Part shown: piece by piece, positions 36,032-48,670 of the stretch
Layout: the number at the start of each line of letters is the position of its first letter
Numbering within the stretch: the stretch's first letter is position 1
Source: DATFRY01 sp035489015
GTDB taxonomy: Bacteria > Myxococcota_A > Polyangia > Haliangiales > Haliangiaceae
Direction: 5' to 3'
NCBI GenBank assembly: GCA_035489015.1
Contig: DATHKR010000033.1
Location: forward strand, 35,403-99,402
DNA length: 64,000 bases
Program-made: the position numbers and the translations under genes
The notes under the pieces: model-generated
Seen by the model: the letters and a program-made list of their open reading frames with translations, nothing else
Database searches by the model: none
Told to the model about the DNA's origin: nothing

Positions 36032-37534
36032 TCAGTCGCGCTCGGCGAGCGACGCCGGACCGGCCAGGATCAGGAGTGCTTCCGCGGCGGTGACCCGCGA
36101 TGCCTCGTCGGCCTCGCCGAGCGCGAGGTCGAGCGGGGCCAGGTCCACCTCCATCTTGAGGCGGCGCAGCCACAGCGCGGCCTGCACCCGCATGGCGTTG
36201 AGGCCGAGCTGGGTGGTGAGCGGCGGCCCGGCCGCGTCGTCGCCGAGCGCGGCCAGCGCGTCCGCCGCGCCGACGTTGTAGCGCCGGTCGGCCAGGATCT
36301 TGTGGAGGGCGGGCGCGACCGAGCGGTCGCCGGCCCGACCGAGCGCCACCTGGGTCCGCATCCGCACCTCGGGCGTGCTGCGCTTGTCGGTCAGCTCCGC
36401 GCGCAGCACCTTCAGCCCCTCCTCGTCGCCGAGGCGGGCGAGCAGGCCGGCCGCGCCGATCCGGTGCTGCTCGACCGAGAGCATCGCGCGCAGGGTCTTG
36501 CGCCCGGAGTCGTCGCCGAGCTGGAGCAGGCTGCGCGCCGCGTCGAGGCGGACGTCGCGCCGCTCGTCGCCGAGCTGGCTGCGCAGGCTCACCCGCGCCT
36601 CGCGGTCTCCCGCCCGCGCCAGCGCGTAGGCGATCTGGATGCGGCCGAGCTGGCTCGGCTCCTCGCCGAGCAGGCGGCGGAGCAGCGCCAGCGCGCCGGC
36701 GTCGCCGGTGCGGGCCAGGGCCTGGGCGGCAAGCCGGCGCACGCGGGTCGACGGCGAGCCCATGAGCGACCGCAGCTCCGTGGTCGCCGCGTCCATGCGG
36801 GCGGCGCTGTCGCGCGGGGTCGCCGCGGCGCCAGCCTCCGGTGCGCCGGCCACCCCGCCGGGGCGGTTGGGACGCGCGGTCGACGCGGCCGCCATCGGCG
36901 CCCGGCGGGCCGCCGCGCCGCCAGCGCCTGCCTCCGGCGCCTCCGGAGCCTCGGGCGCGCCGGAGCCGCCCTCGTCGGTCGCCTGCTCCGGCTCGCCGAT
37001 TCCCCCGGGGAGGAACCCCTCTCTCACCAGCAGCGCCACCCCGCCCGCGAGAATCAGAAGACACACCACCAGGATCGGCGCGCGCGATCGCCGCCGCCGC
37101 GGCAAGCGCGCGCCGCGCTCGTCAGGCTCGACGTCGAGGTATTCGCGCGACGACGGCAGCCTCGGGCGCTGGCCGGTCCTGCCCGCCGGCGCGGCCGGCC
37201 TGGCCGCGCGCGCCTCCGCGGCCCGAGGCTCCGCCGCGGCCCGAGGCTCCGCGGCGGCCCGAGGCTCCGCGGCGGCCCGATCCCCGCGCGGCGGCGGCGC
37301 CTCGACTCGCGGCGGCTCCGGCCGCGCGCGCGGCGTCTCGATCCGCGCCGGCTCGGTCTTCGCCGGCTCCGACGGTCCACCCTCCGGCCGCGCCCCCCGC
37401 GCCTCCGCGGCAGCCAGGTCGGCGCACTCCGCCGAGCAGAACGTCACCACGCGAGCTCCCCGGATGCGCGCCACCGGCGCATGCATCGGGTCGAGCGCCT
37501 TGCCGCAGGTCGGACAGGTCTGGGTTCCGCTCAC
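36032..37534 (-). CDS. Membrane HEAT-repeat protein with N-terminal zinc ribbon
   Basis: 500 residues, GTG at 37534, four bases after the stop of the Fam20-like kinase gene. The N-terminus is a zinc-ribbon-like module (CPTC at 7-10, CSAEC at 33-37, TRASH/MYM-like). A Pro/Ala/Glu linker with three six-residue repeats (AAAEPR) follows. A membrane segment lies at about 153-170 (APILVVCLLILAGGVALL) after RRRRSR, which predicts N-in and C-out topology. The C-terminal half (about 245-490) is 7-8 HEAT-like repeats (e.g. 'VRRLAAQALARTGDAGALAL'), so the repeats are probably extracytoplasmic. HEAT arrays bind proteins; a partner role with the neighbouring kinase is inferred from operon context only. 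Confidence 0.85.
   Translation of the reverse strand: MSGTQTCPTCGKALDPMHAPVARIRGARVVTFCSAECADLAAAEARGARPEGGPSEPAKTEPARIETPRARPEPPRVEAPPPRGDRAAAEPRAAAEPRAAAEPRAAEARAARPAAPAGRTGQRPRLPSSREYLDVEPDERGARLPRRRRSRAPILVVCLLILAGGVALLVREGFLPGGIGEPEQATDEGGSGAPEAPEAPEAGAGGAAARRAPMAAASTARPNRPGGVAGAPEAGAAATPRDSAARMDAATTELRSLMGSPSTRVRRLAAQALARTGDAGALALLRRLLGEEPSQLGRIQIAYALARAGDREARVSLRSQLGDERRDVRLDAARSLLQLGDDSGRKTLRAMLSVEQHRIGAAGLLARLGDEEGLKVLRAELTDKRSTPEVRMRTQVALGRAGDRSVAPALHKILADRRYNVGAADALAALGDDAAGPPLTTQLGLNAMRVQAALWLRRLKMEVDLAPLDLALGEADEASRVTAAEALLILAGPASLAERD
37221..37280 (+). repeat. 18-bp tandem repeat inside the HEAT-protein linker
   Basis: Three full copies of GCCCGAGGCTCCGCGGCG (first copy with one change) plus six bases of a fourth. 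They encode AAAEPR units in the linker on the minus strand. The near-identical copies suggest recent slippage and possible length variation between strains. Confidence 0.8.
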
Positions 37535-37538
37535 GTGC

Positions 37539-38747
37539 TCACGGGAAGGCGAGGACCGCGTCCTCGCCGTGCTTGGCGATCAGCTCGTCGATGTAGCGCA
37601 GCGCGAAATCGCGCCGCTCGATGATCGCGTGGATCTCGCCCTTCTCCAGCAGCGCGACGAACGGCTCGATGTCGCGCGAGACCGCCTCCTCGACCGCGGC
37701 CTCGTCGACCCCGCGCAGGTGCTCGACCAGGCGGCGCGAGAACCGCTGCGACCGGCGCAGGTACGCGCGCACCCGGCTGTGCCCGTTGCCGTCGTTGCCA
37801 AACGCGAGCGTGTTGTCGAGGAACACCAGCACCGTCTGATCGAGCGACGCCTTGATGTTGCCGCCCGACCAGCGGTCCGAGTTGTTGATGACGAAGTCGA
37901 ACAGGAGCAGGTTGCTCACCTGCGCGGCCATCGACAGCGAGGCCGGCGGGATGTCGCCGCCGATCGTGAGGTAGCGCTTCCAGGTCACCACCCCCTCGGT
38001 CGATTCGATCTCGAAGCCGTCGATGCGGGCGGTCTCGAGCTGGGGGACCCAGAAGGTGAGCTCGCCGAGGACGGTGGTGCGGCTGTCGCGGTCGGGCACG
38101 ATCTCGGCCAGGAAGCGGGCCCGGTCGGCGCGCGCCTCGGGCTTGAAGTGATCGCCGATCTCGGCCACCTGGAAGCGGCGGCCCACCGACGGTGGCACCG
38201 TGTTCAGGCCGAGCAGGCGGTTGATCCGGTACGCGGCGATCTCGCGCCGCGGCTGCGACTGCAAGTAGATCTGGTTGGGCTTGCACGCCGCCCGACCGCC
38301 GCTCTCGAAGTCGATCCGCAGCGACAGCGACGAGCCACCGCGGTTGACCTTGACCGCCTTGACCGCCGAGTCGCGCAGCGGCGCGAGCAGCTCCTCGTCG
38401 CTCAGGCCGAGGAACTGGCCGCTCCAGGGCGGGAGCTCGCGGGCAGGCTTGCCGTCCGCGGCGGGCTGGCCGGCCGCCGTCTCGCCGCCGCCGGCAGCTC
38501 GGTCGGTCGCCGCGCCGCTGGTCGCCGCGCCGCTGGTCGCCGAGGCGAGCGCCTCGCCGGTCAGCCCGGCCTGGACCGACGCGCCGTTCGGGCCGCGCTC
38601 GGTGCGGGACAGCTCGGTCGCGCCGGCCACCTCGCCCGCGGTCGCCCCGCGCAGCTCGGCCACGCCCCAGATCGCGGCCGCGGACAGGCTCGCGGCCACG
38701 ACCGCGCCGACGAAGAGCTCGATAGCGACGCAGCCCCGGAGCCGCAC
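37539..38747 (-). CDS. Membrane-anchored Fam20-like (HipA/FAM20 fold) kinase
   Basis: 402 residues, GTG at 38747. Residues 8-30 form a signal anchor, then a Thr/Ala/Gly linker with a duplicated TSGAA unit (about 71-80). The kinase-like domain covers 110-402. A Lys-containing strand (ACKPNQI, K156) is followed by REIAAYRINRLLGLNTVPPS (from 168), very like the EIAAFHLDRILGF-RxPP helix of eukaryotic FAM20 kinases. The catalytic-loop-like FDFVINNSDRWSGGN (283-297, D291) matches FAM20 FDFLxGNMDRH, and VFLDNTLAFG (308-317, D311) matches the metal-binding LDNGxxFG. All key residues seem present. It is predicted to act outside the cytoplasm, as FAM20C does in the Golgi. The substrate is unknown; a HEAT-repeat protein is encoded four bases downstream. 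Confidence 0.85.
   Translation of the reverse strand: MRLRGCVAIELFVGAVVAASLSAAAIWGVAELRGATAGEVAGATELSRTERGPNGASVQAGLTGEALASATSGAATSGAATDRAAGGGETAAGQPAADGKPARELPPWSGQFLGLSDEELLAPLRDSAVKAVKVNRGGSSLSLRIDFESGGRAACKPNQIYLQSQPRREIAAYRINRLLGLNTVPPSVGRRFQVAEIGDHFKPEARADRARFLAEIVPDRDSRTTVLGELTFWVPQLETARIDGFEIESTEGVVTWKRYLTIGGDIPPASLSMAAQVSNLLLFDFVINNSDRWSGGNIKASLDQTVLVFLDNTLAFGNDGNGHSRVRAYLRRSQRFSRRLVEHLRGVDEAAVEEAVSRDIEPFVALLEKGEIHAIIERRDFALRYIDELIAKHGEDAVLAFP
38506..38541 (+). repeat. 15-bp tandem repeat in the kinase linker
   Basis: GTCGCCGCGCCGCTG occurs twice in tandem with six bases of a third copy. It encodes SGAAT units in the linker between membrane anchor and kinase domain on the minus strand. 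Confidence 0.75.
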
Positions 38748-38753
38748 GGCGGC

Positions 38754-38762
38754 AGAATATCA
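38754..38762 (-). promoter_or_regulatory. Extended -10 promoter of the Fam20-like kinase operon
   Basis: TGATATTCT on the minus strand ends seven bases before the GTG at 38747. No -35 is seen. The position predicts initiation at or next to the start codon. Confidence 0.4.
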
Positions 38763-38887
38763 CGGGGCTGCCGCGGCGGCCCCGCGGTGCAGCGTTTGTC
38801 GAACCCCCTGGGGCACTTGGCGGGGGATGCGCCCGCACAAAATTTCGCCCGGCGCCGCGCTGCGTATATAGATGGGTATTGCAACCC

Positions 38888-39118
38888 ATGATGGCGGACC
38901 CAGGCACCCTCCAGAGCGCACGGTCTCCCACCGTCGCCTGCGCCACCTGCCGTCGGCCGATCGCGCCGCCCCAGCCGCGCTTCCGCTGCTCGGTCTCGGC
39001 GTGCAACGCCGGTCGGCTCAAGCTCCGCTTCTGCTCCGCCGCCTGCTTCGATCGCCACGTACCGACCGCGAGACACCGCAGCGCCACCTGCGTCGAGGAG
39101 CAAGCGGGCTGCTCATGA
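38888..39118 (+). CDS. Small zinc-finger-like protein
   Basis: About 76 residues from ATG 38888 (a second ATG follows at once). A compact Cys/His module has CATCRRP, CSVSACNAG, FCSAACFDRH and further His and Cys, like a TRASH/MYM or HIT-type zinc knuckle. It is divergent from the Fam20-like kinase operon, whose HEAT protein carries a comparable CxxC...CSAEC module, so the three may be functionally linked. A TATATAGAT sequence at 38865-38873 is a possible -10. It lies 67 bases before plsX. It is short and unnamed, so some doubt remains. Confidence 0.65.
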   Translation: MMADPGTLQSARSPTVACATCRRPIAPPQPRFRCSVSACNAGRLKLRFCSAACFDRHVPTARHRSATCVEEQAGCS

Positions 39119-39185
39119 GCCCGGCCGGGTCCATGGAGCCGGGCGATTTGCGTCGCTTGGAGCCACTGTGCCACCATCGGCGCCG

Positions 39186-40253
<1,068 letters not shown>

Positions 40254-40262
40254 CGACGCCCC

Positions 40263-41303
<1,041 letters not shown>

Positions 41304-41480
41304 CCGGCGGCTCCAGGCAGGTTCGCGCCGGGCCATCCGGCTCGAGCTCGACCGCGCGGCCCACTGCGCTCGGGATCACGTCGCGGCCGGCTGGCGCCTC
41401 CGCGTCACCCGGCGCGTCCGCATCGCCGGCGCGCCCGCCGCGTCGTTGCGCGGTCCCGGGCCCCGTGCGATCGTCGCCTG

Positions 41481-44693
<3,213 letters not shown>

Positions 44694-44703
44694 GCCGGCG
44701 CGC

Positions 44704-44742
44704 TTGACAGGTCGACTACCGCGATAGTACTACCATGGTAGT
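44704..44742 (+). promoter_or_regulatory. Promoter with 14-bp perfect palindrome (putative operator)
   Basis: TTGACA (44704-44709) with a -10 candidate TACTAC (44728-44733, 18-base spacer). It is overlapped by the perfect palindrome ACTACCATGGTAGT (44729-44742). A related half site ACTACC lies at 44715-44720. The ACTAC-N4-GTAGT layout resembles operators of BlaI/MecI-family repressors of high-GC bacteria (family knowledge recalled, not searched). It lies upstream of the GIN-domain gene. Confidence 0.5.
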
Positions 44743-44764
44743 TGAACGACCTCAGGAGGACTTC

Positions 44765-45499
44765 ATGCGCTCGGCAGTGACAATCGCGCTCGCGGCGGCG
44801 GTGACGTGGGCAGCTGGCCCGAGGGTGGCCGAGGCCCGGTGCAAGCCGGACTCCGCCGCCCGGGTGGTCCAGCCCCGCGCGGTCGGCAGCTTCCACGAGA
44901 TCGGCATGAGCGCGCCGGCCGAGCTCATCGTGAAGCAGGGCGCGCGCGAGTCGCTGACCGTGCGCGCCGACCGCCGGGTCCTGCCCTACCTCAGGACCAC
45001 GGTGCGAAACGGCCGGCTCGAGCTCGACCTCGACAGCGACGCGGCCGGCAACCGGCTCGAGTGCGTGAACGAGATCGTCTTCGAGGTCACGGTGGTGAAC
45101 CTGTCGGCGCTGGAGGTGTCCGGCGCCGGCTCGGTCGTGATCGACGGCCTGCGCGGAAAGCAGCTCTCGCTCGATCTCGGCGGCGCCGCCAGCGTCAGGA
45201 TGGACCGCGCGGCGCTCGGCGGCCTCGACCTCACGATGTCGGGCGCGGTGAAGGTGAGCGCGTCGGGCCAGGCCACGCGCCAGAGCGTGCACATCTCCGG
45301 CACCGGCCACTACCAGGCCGAGCGGCTCGCGTCCCAGACCGCGGTGATCTCGATCAGCGGCACCGGCCACGCGCGCGTGATGGCCGCCCGGGAGCTCGAC
45401 GCCAGCATCAGCGGGGTCGGGAACATCGAGTACGTGGGCAATCCGCGGGTCAAGCAGTCGATCAGCGGCATGGGCTCGCTCGCCCGCGTCAAGCGCTGA
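44765..45499 (+). CDS. Secreted GIN-domain (DUF2807) protein
   Basis: 244 residues from ATG 44765, chosen because AGGAGG lies five bases upstream; an earlier in-frame GTG/ATG lacks it. The signal peptide ends VAEA. The rest is a regular right-handed beta-solenoid-like array with GAGSVVI, GAASVRM, SGTGHYQA, SGTGHARV and SGMGSLARV turns, typical of the putative auto-transporter adhesin head GIN domain. It is probably a periplasmic or surface protein. Regulation by a BlaI-type repressor is suggested by the upstream palindrome; no repressor gene lies in the window. Confidence 0.87.
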   Translation: MRSAVTIALAAAVTWAAGPRVAEARCKPDSAARVVQPRAVGSFHEIGMSAPAELIVKQGARESLTVRADRRVLPYLRTTVRNGRLELDLDSDAAGNRLECVNEIVFEVTVVNLSALEVSGAGSVVIDGLRGKQLSLDLGGAASVRMDRAALGGLDLTMSGAVKVSASGQATRQSVHISGTGHYQAERLASQTAVISISGTGHARVMAARELDASISGVGNIEYVGNPRVKQSISGMGSLARVKR

Positions 45500-45526
45500 C
45501 CCGCGCGCGCCCGGGCCGGGCCGTCG

Positions 45527-46528
45527 TCACAGGCTGCAGAAGCCCTGGCCCTCCTTCGGGTAGCGATAGAAGCCGGCGAAGCACATCTCGCGGTTGGTGC
45601 TATCGCCCCAGCTGACCGGGCCGCCGGTGTCGTTGTCGTAGGTGCAGGTCACCTCGATCGTGTCGCCGGCGGAGATCTGGTGGGTGGTCGGATAGTTGAT
45701 CTGCTCGGTGAAGCGGAACATCTCGTCGTGGACGACCTCGCCGCCCACCTCGATCTTCATGTGCTGCCCGAGCTTGTGCATGTGCGGCCACCAGCTCAGG
45801 ACCGTGGCGTCCTGGTTGACCGGACAGGAACCGAAGATCTCCTGGGTGCCTTCGCCCATGGTGAAGCCGATCGGTCCGGCCATGGTGAACTCGGCCTCGG
45901 TCTCGACGGCGGGCACCACCTTGACCGCCACGCCCGAGGTCCCGCTCAGGTCGAAGTCGGTCGCGTTGAAGGTGTGCACGTTGAGGTGGATCTGCTGGCC
46001 AGCGGCGACCCGCAGCCCCACGCCTTCCGGGAAGGTGAAATCGTCGGTGCCGACCCCCGAGGCGTACATGAGGACGGTGCGATTGTCGCCCACGTCACAG
46101 CCGTAACCGTTGGAGTCAGGCCGGGTCGGCTCGCCGACGCTCAGCACGGTGTGATGGGTGCCGTTGGGGGAGATGGTGCGGAAGCTGGAGACGATCACGT
46201 CCTGGTCGACCGTCAGGTCGGCGCAGAAGTAGCGGTCGGGCGTGGGGCTGTCGGGCGGCGGGAGGGTCCAGCTGGTGGTCAGGAGCGCCTGGTAGCCGTC
46301 GATGACCGCCGCGTCGGCTCCATTGCCGTCACCGTCACCGTCGCCGTCGCCGTCCCCATCGCCGTCCCCGTCACCGACGGAGGCGTCCTGGTCGGCACCG
46401 TCCCCGGCGTCGATCGTGCCGGTGTCGTCGTCGTCATCATCGCCGCCGCAGGCGGAGGTCGCCGCTCCGGCACCGACCAGGAGGCAGGCAGCGAAAAAAG
46501 ATCGCGCTGACAGAAATCGAGTCTTCAC
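45527..46528 (-). CDS. Copper type II monooxygenase-like lipoprotein
   Basis: 333 residues, GTG/ATG at 46528 with GAGG upstream. The signal MKTRFLSARSFFAACLLVGA ends in lipobox TSAC, followed by an Asp-rich run and a (GD)n spacer (about 52-68). The folded part resembles peptidylglycine/dopamine monooxygenases: His pair in NGTHHTVLS (125-126), HLNVHTFN (181/185), HMH in WWPHMHKLGQ (249, 251) and Met in REMCFAGFY (315), matching the two-copper ligand set. It is predicted to be a surface-exposed monooxygenase or copper-binding protein. It converges on the GIN gene with a 27-base gap. Confidence 0.85.
   Translation of the reverse strand: MKTRFLSARSFFAACLLVGAGAATSACGGDDDDDDTGTIDAGDGADQDASVGDGDGDGDGDGDGDGDGNGADAAVIDGYQALLTTSWTLPPPDSPTPDRYFCADLTVDQDVIVSSFRTISPNGTHHTVLSVGEPTRPDSNGYGCDVGDNRTVLMYASGVGTDDFTFPEGVGLRVAAGQQIHLNVHTFNATDFDLSGTSGVAVKVVPAVETEAEFTMAGPIGFTMGEGTQEIFGSCPVNQDATVLSWWPHMHKLGQHMKIEVGGEVVHDEMFRFTEQINYPTTHQISAGDTIEVTCTYDNDTGGPVSWGDSTNREMCFAGFYRYPKEGQGFCSL
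46323..46376 (+). repeat. Hexameric repeat encoding an Asp-Gly spacer
   Basis: Imperfect CCGTCA/CCGTCG/CCATCG/CCGTCC hexamers run for about 54 bases. They encode GD pairs in the lipoprotein on the minus strand. This type of spacer is common in lipoproteins of some Myxococcota. Confidence 0.8.
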
Positions 46529-46585
46529 GGTGCACCTCGAGGCCGGCTGGCCCGACTATAGGCATCGCTTCAAGCGAGGCCCCCA

Positions 46586-48133
46586 ATGTCCCACGGACTG
46601 ACTCACGAGGTATGGCCAGCGTTTGCCCGGCCCGGGCGAATGGTGGTCCTTCTTGCCGCGGGCCTGCTGTGCGCCGCGGCGCCCCATGCGGTGGCGGCGC
46701 CAGCCAGCGATCCGATCATCCTGGAGGCGCGAACCGGCGAGCAACCGGCCGACACCGCGAAGCTCCTGGCTCCGGTGCTGGCCGAGCTGTCGCGCAGCGG
46801 CTTCGCGGGGCCCACCGCGGTGGGGGGGCGCCTCGACCAGTCCCTTTCGCGGTCCAGCCGGTCGCTGAGTGACGCGGAGGCGGCCGAGGCGGTGCGCGCG
46901 ATCGAGCACGGTTACAAGGAGTTCCTGGCCGGCAAGTTCGACGCCGCCATCCAGGAGATCGAGCGCGGCCTGGGCGTCCTGCGCGCGGCGCCGGCCTCGC
47001 TCATCGGAAAGAACGACCGGCGCGACGCGGTCATGCGCGGCCTGCTCGGGCTGGCGCTGGCCAACAAGCGGCGGGGCCGCGAGGCGCAGGCGACCGAGGC
47101 GATGAAGGAGCTGGTGCGCAGCTTCCCCGACCGCGAGGTGAGCTACAAGGCGTACGGTCCCGAGCCGCGCGAGTTCTTCGACGCGGTCCGCCAGGACCTG
47201 AGCGGCGACGGCAAGGGCTCCATCGCGGTCGACCTCGACGACGACCGCACCGTGGTGTTCGTGAACGAGCGCTACGCCGGCACCGGCGACGTGGCGGTGG
47301 CCGACCTCTATCCCGGCACCTACCGGCTGTTCCTGCAGCAGGGAAACGCATCCGGGCGGATCCACGAGGTGGTGGTGGAGCCGGGCGCGACCACGGCGGT
47401 GAACCTGTCGTGGCAGCTCGACGCGGCGCTGCGCACCGACGGCGGCGCGGCGCTGGTGTTCGACGACGAGGCCGCCCGGCGCGATCTCGAGGCGCGCTTC
47501 GCGGTCCGGCTCGCGCGCGGGCTCGGCGCCCCCAGCGTGGTGGTGCTCGGCATCCGCGAGAACCGCGGGCGCCGCTCGGTGGTGGGGGCGTTCTACACCG
47601 CGGACTCGACCCGCCCGCTGCGCAGCGGCGCGGTGGCGGTCGAGCCGGTCGCGCCGGGGCGGGATCGGCTCGAGGCGCTGGCCCGGCTCCTGGCCGGCGA
47701 CGACGCGGCGGCTGCGCTGGTGGCGACGCTGTCCGACGACGGCGCGGCGGCGGGCGCCAGCCCGGTCAGCGGCAGCCCGGGCGCGAACCTCGGCGACGAT
47801 CGCGGCGGCGGCGGCCGGCCGCTCCGCACCTGGAAGTGGATCACGCTCGGCGGAGGCCTGGTCGGGATCGCGGGCGGCGCGACGCTCATCGCGCTCCACA
47901 AGCCGGAGCCGGATCTCGGGCCCGGCGACGCCCGCTCGTACTCGCGCAACACGCGCACGGCCGGCATCATCACCGCCTCGGCCGGCGCGGTGCTGACCGG
48001 CCTCGGGGTCTACTTCTTCCTGCGCGACCGGAGCGACCGGCGCGAGACCGAGCGAGCCCCGGGCGCGGACACCGCGGCGCTGGTGCCGGTCGACGGGGGC
48101 GGCGCGGCGCTGGTGGTGAGCGGCCGCTTCTGA
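46586..48133 (+). CDS. Secreted protein with TPR-like and PEGA-like segments
   Basis: 515 residues from ATG 46586 with GAGG nine bases upstream; an internal ATG at 46640 would start nearer the hydrophobic core (MVVLLAAGLLCAAAPHAVA). A helical TPR-like region follows (about 85-190, YKEFLAGKFDAAIQEIERG). A beta-sandwich PEGA-like segment lies around 210-270 (VFVNERYAGTGDVAVADLYP, GTYRLFLQ). Two membrane segments occur near 420-440 (ITLGGGLVGIAGGATLIAL) and 455-475. It is a common build for myxobacterial envelope proteins; the function is unknown. It is divergent from the copper lipoprotein gene. Confidence 0.82.
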   Translation: MSHGLTHEVWPAFARPGRMVVLLAAGLLCAAAPHAVAAPASDPIILEARTGEQPADTAKLLAPVLAELSRSGFAGPTAVGGRLDQSLSRSSRSLSDAEAAEAVRAIEHGYKEFLAGKFDAAIQEIERGLGVLRAAPASLIGKNDRRDAVMRGLLGLALANKRRGREAQATEAMKELVRSFPDREVSYKAYGPEPREFFDAVRQDLSGDGKGSIAVDLDDDRTVVFVNERYAGTGDVAVADLYPGTYRLFLQQGNASGRIHEVVVEPGATTAVNLSWQLDAALRTDGGAALVFDDEAARRDLEARFAVRLARGLGAPSVVVLGIRENRGRRSVVGAFYTADSTRPLRSGAVAVEPVAPGRDRLEALARLLAGDDAAAALVATLSDDGAAAGASPVSGSPGANLGDDRGGGGRPLRTWKWITLGGGLVGIAGGATLIALHKPEPDLGPGDARSYSRNTRTAGIITASAGAVLTGLGVYFFLRDRSDRRETERAPGADTAALVPVDGGGAALVVSGRF

Positions 48134-48146
48134 TCCGCGCGGGCGC

Positions 48147-48623
48147 TCAGGTCGGCCCGGCGGGGGGCTTGAGCGCCTCGTCGACCAGCTGCTTGATGCG
48201 GGCGGCGTCGACCCGGCCCTTGTGCTTCTTCATCACGGCGCCGACCACCCGGCCGGCGCTCTTCGGGTCGACGGCCCCGCCCATCCCGGCCAGCGCCTCG
48301 ACCACCGCCGCGCGCGCCTCGTCGTCGCCCATCTGCTGGGGCAGGAACTGCTCGCAGAAGCCGATCTCGAAGTCCAGCTCGGCGATCGGCTCGACCCCGC
48401 GCTCGCCGACCGCGGCGAACTCCTCGCGCGCCTTCTCGAGCGACTTCTTGTAGGCGGCGATGACGTCGCGGACGACCTCGTCGTCGACCTCGCCCTTGAA
48501 GCTGGCCGCGGTGCGCCGCTCCATCACCTTGGTGTTGATCATGCGGATCACGTTGGCGGTGCGCAGATCCTTGGCCTTCATCGAGGCGGTGAGACGGGCG
48601 CGCAGGTCCTCTTCGAGCGACAT
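48147..48623 (-). CDS. YqeY/GatB-domain protein
   Basis: 158 residues. The YqeY family starts with LEEDLRARLTASMKAKDL and has VIRMINTKVMERRT, CEQFLPQQM and VMKKHKGRVDAARIKQLVDEAL at the C-terminus, the tRNA-binding-like GatB tail domain. The family's role is unclear; it may assist tRNA amidation. There is no Shine-Dalgarno and a TAGATT lies seven bases upstream. It converges on the preceding plus-strand gene with a 13-base gap. Confidence 0.92.
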   Translation of the reverse strand: MSLEEDLRARLTASMKAKDLRTANVIRMINTKVMERRTAASFKGEVDDEVVRDVIAAYKKSLEKAREEFAAVGERGVEPIAELDFEIGFCEQFLPQQMGDDEARAAVVEALAGMGGAVDPKSAGRVVGAVMKKHKGRVDAARIKQLVDEALKPPAGPT

Positions 48624-48629
48624 GGGCTG

Positions 48630-48635
48630 AATCTA
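48630..48635 (-). promoter_or_regulatory. -10 element of the yqeY-like gene
   Basis: TAGATT, identical to the rpsP -10, six bases before the ATG at 48623. The -35 is poor. The message is predicted to be leaderless. Confidence 0.4.
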
Positions 48636-48670
48636 CCCCGCGAACGCGCGCCTGGCTCGAACCGGACCGC

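Noticed and set aside
36841..37596. 251-codon Pro/Arg-rich plus-strand frame
   Set aside because: Shadow of the HEAT-protein linker; composition is purely codon-mirror driven.
46323..46376. The hexamer array as a possible satellite or origin element
   Set aside because: It is in frame inside a lipoprotein and encodes an Asp-Gly spacer.
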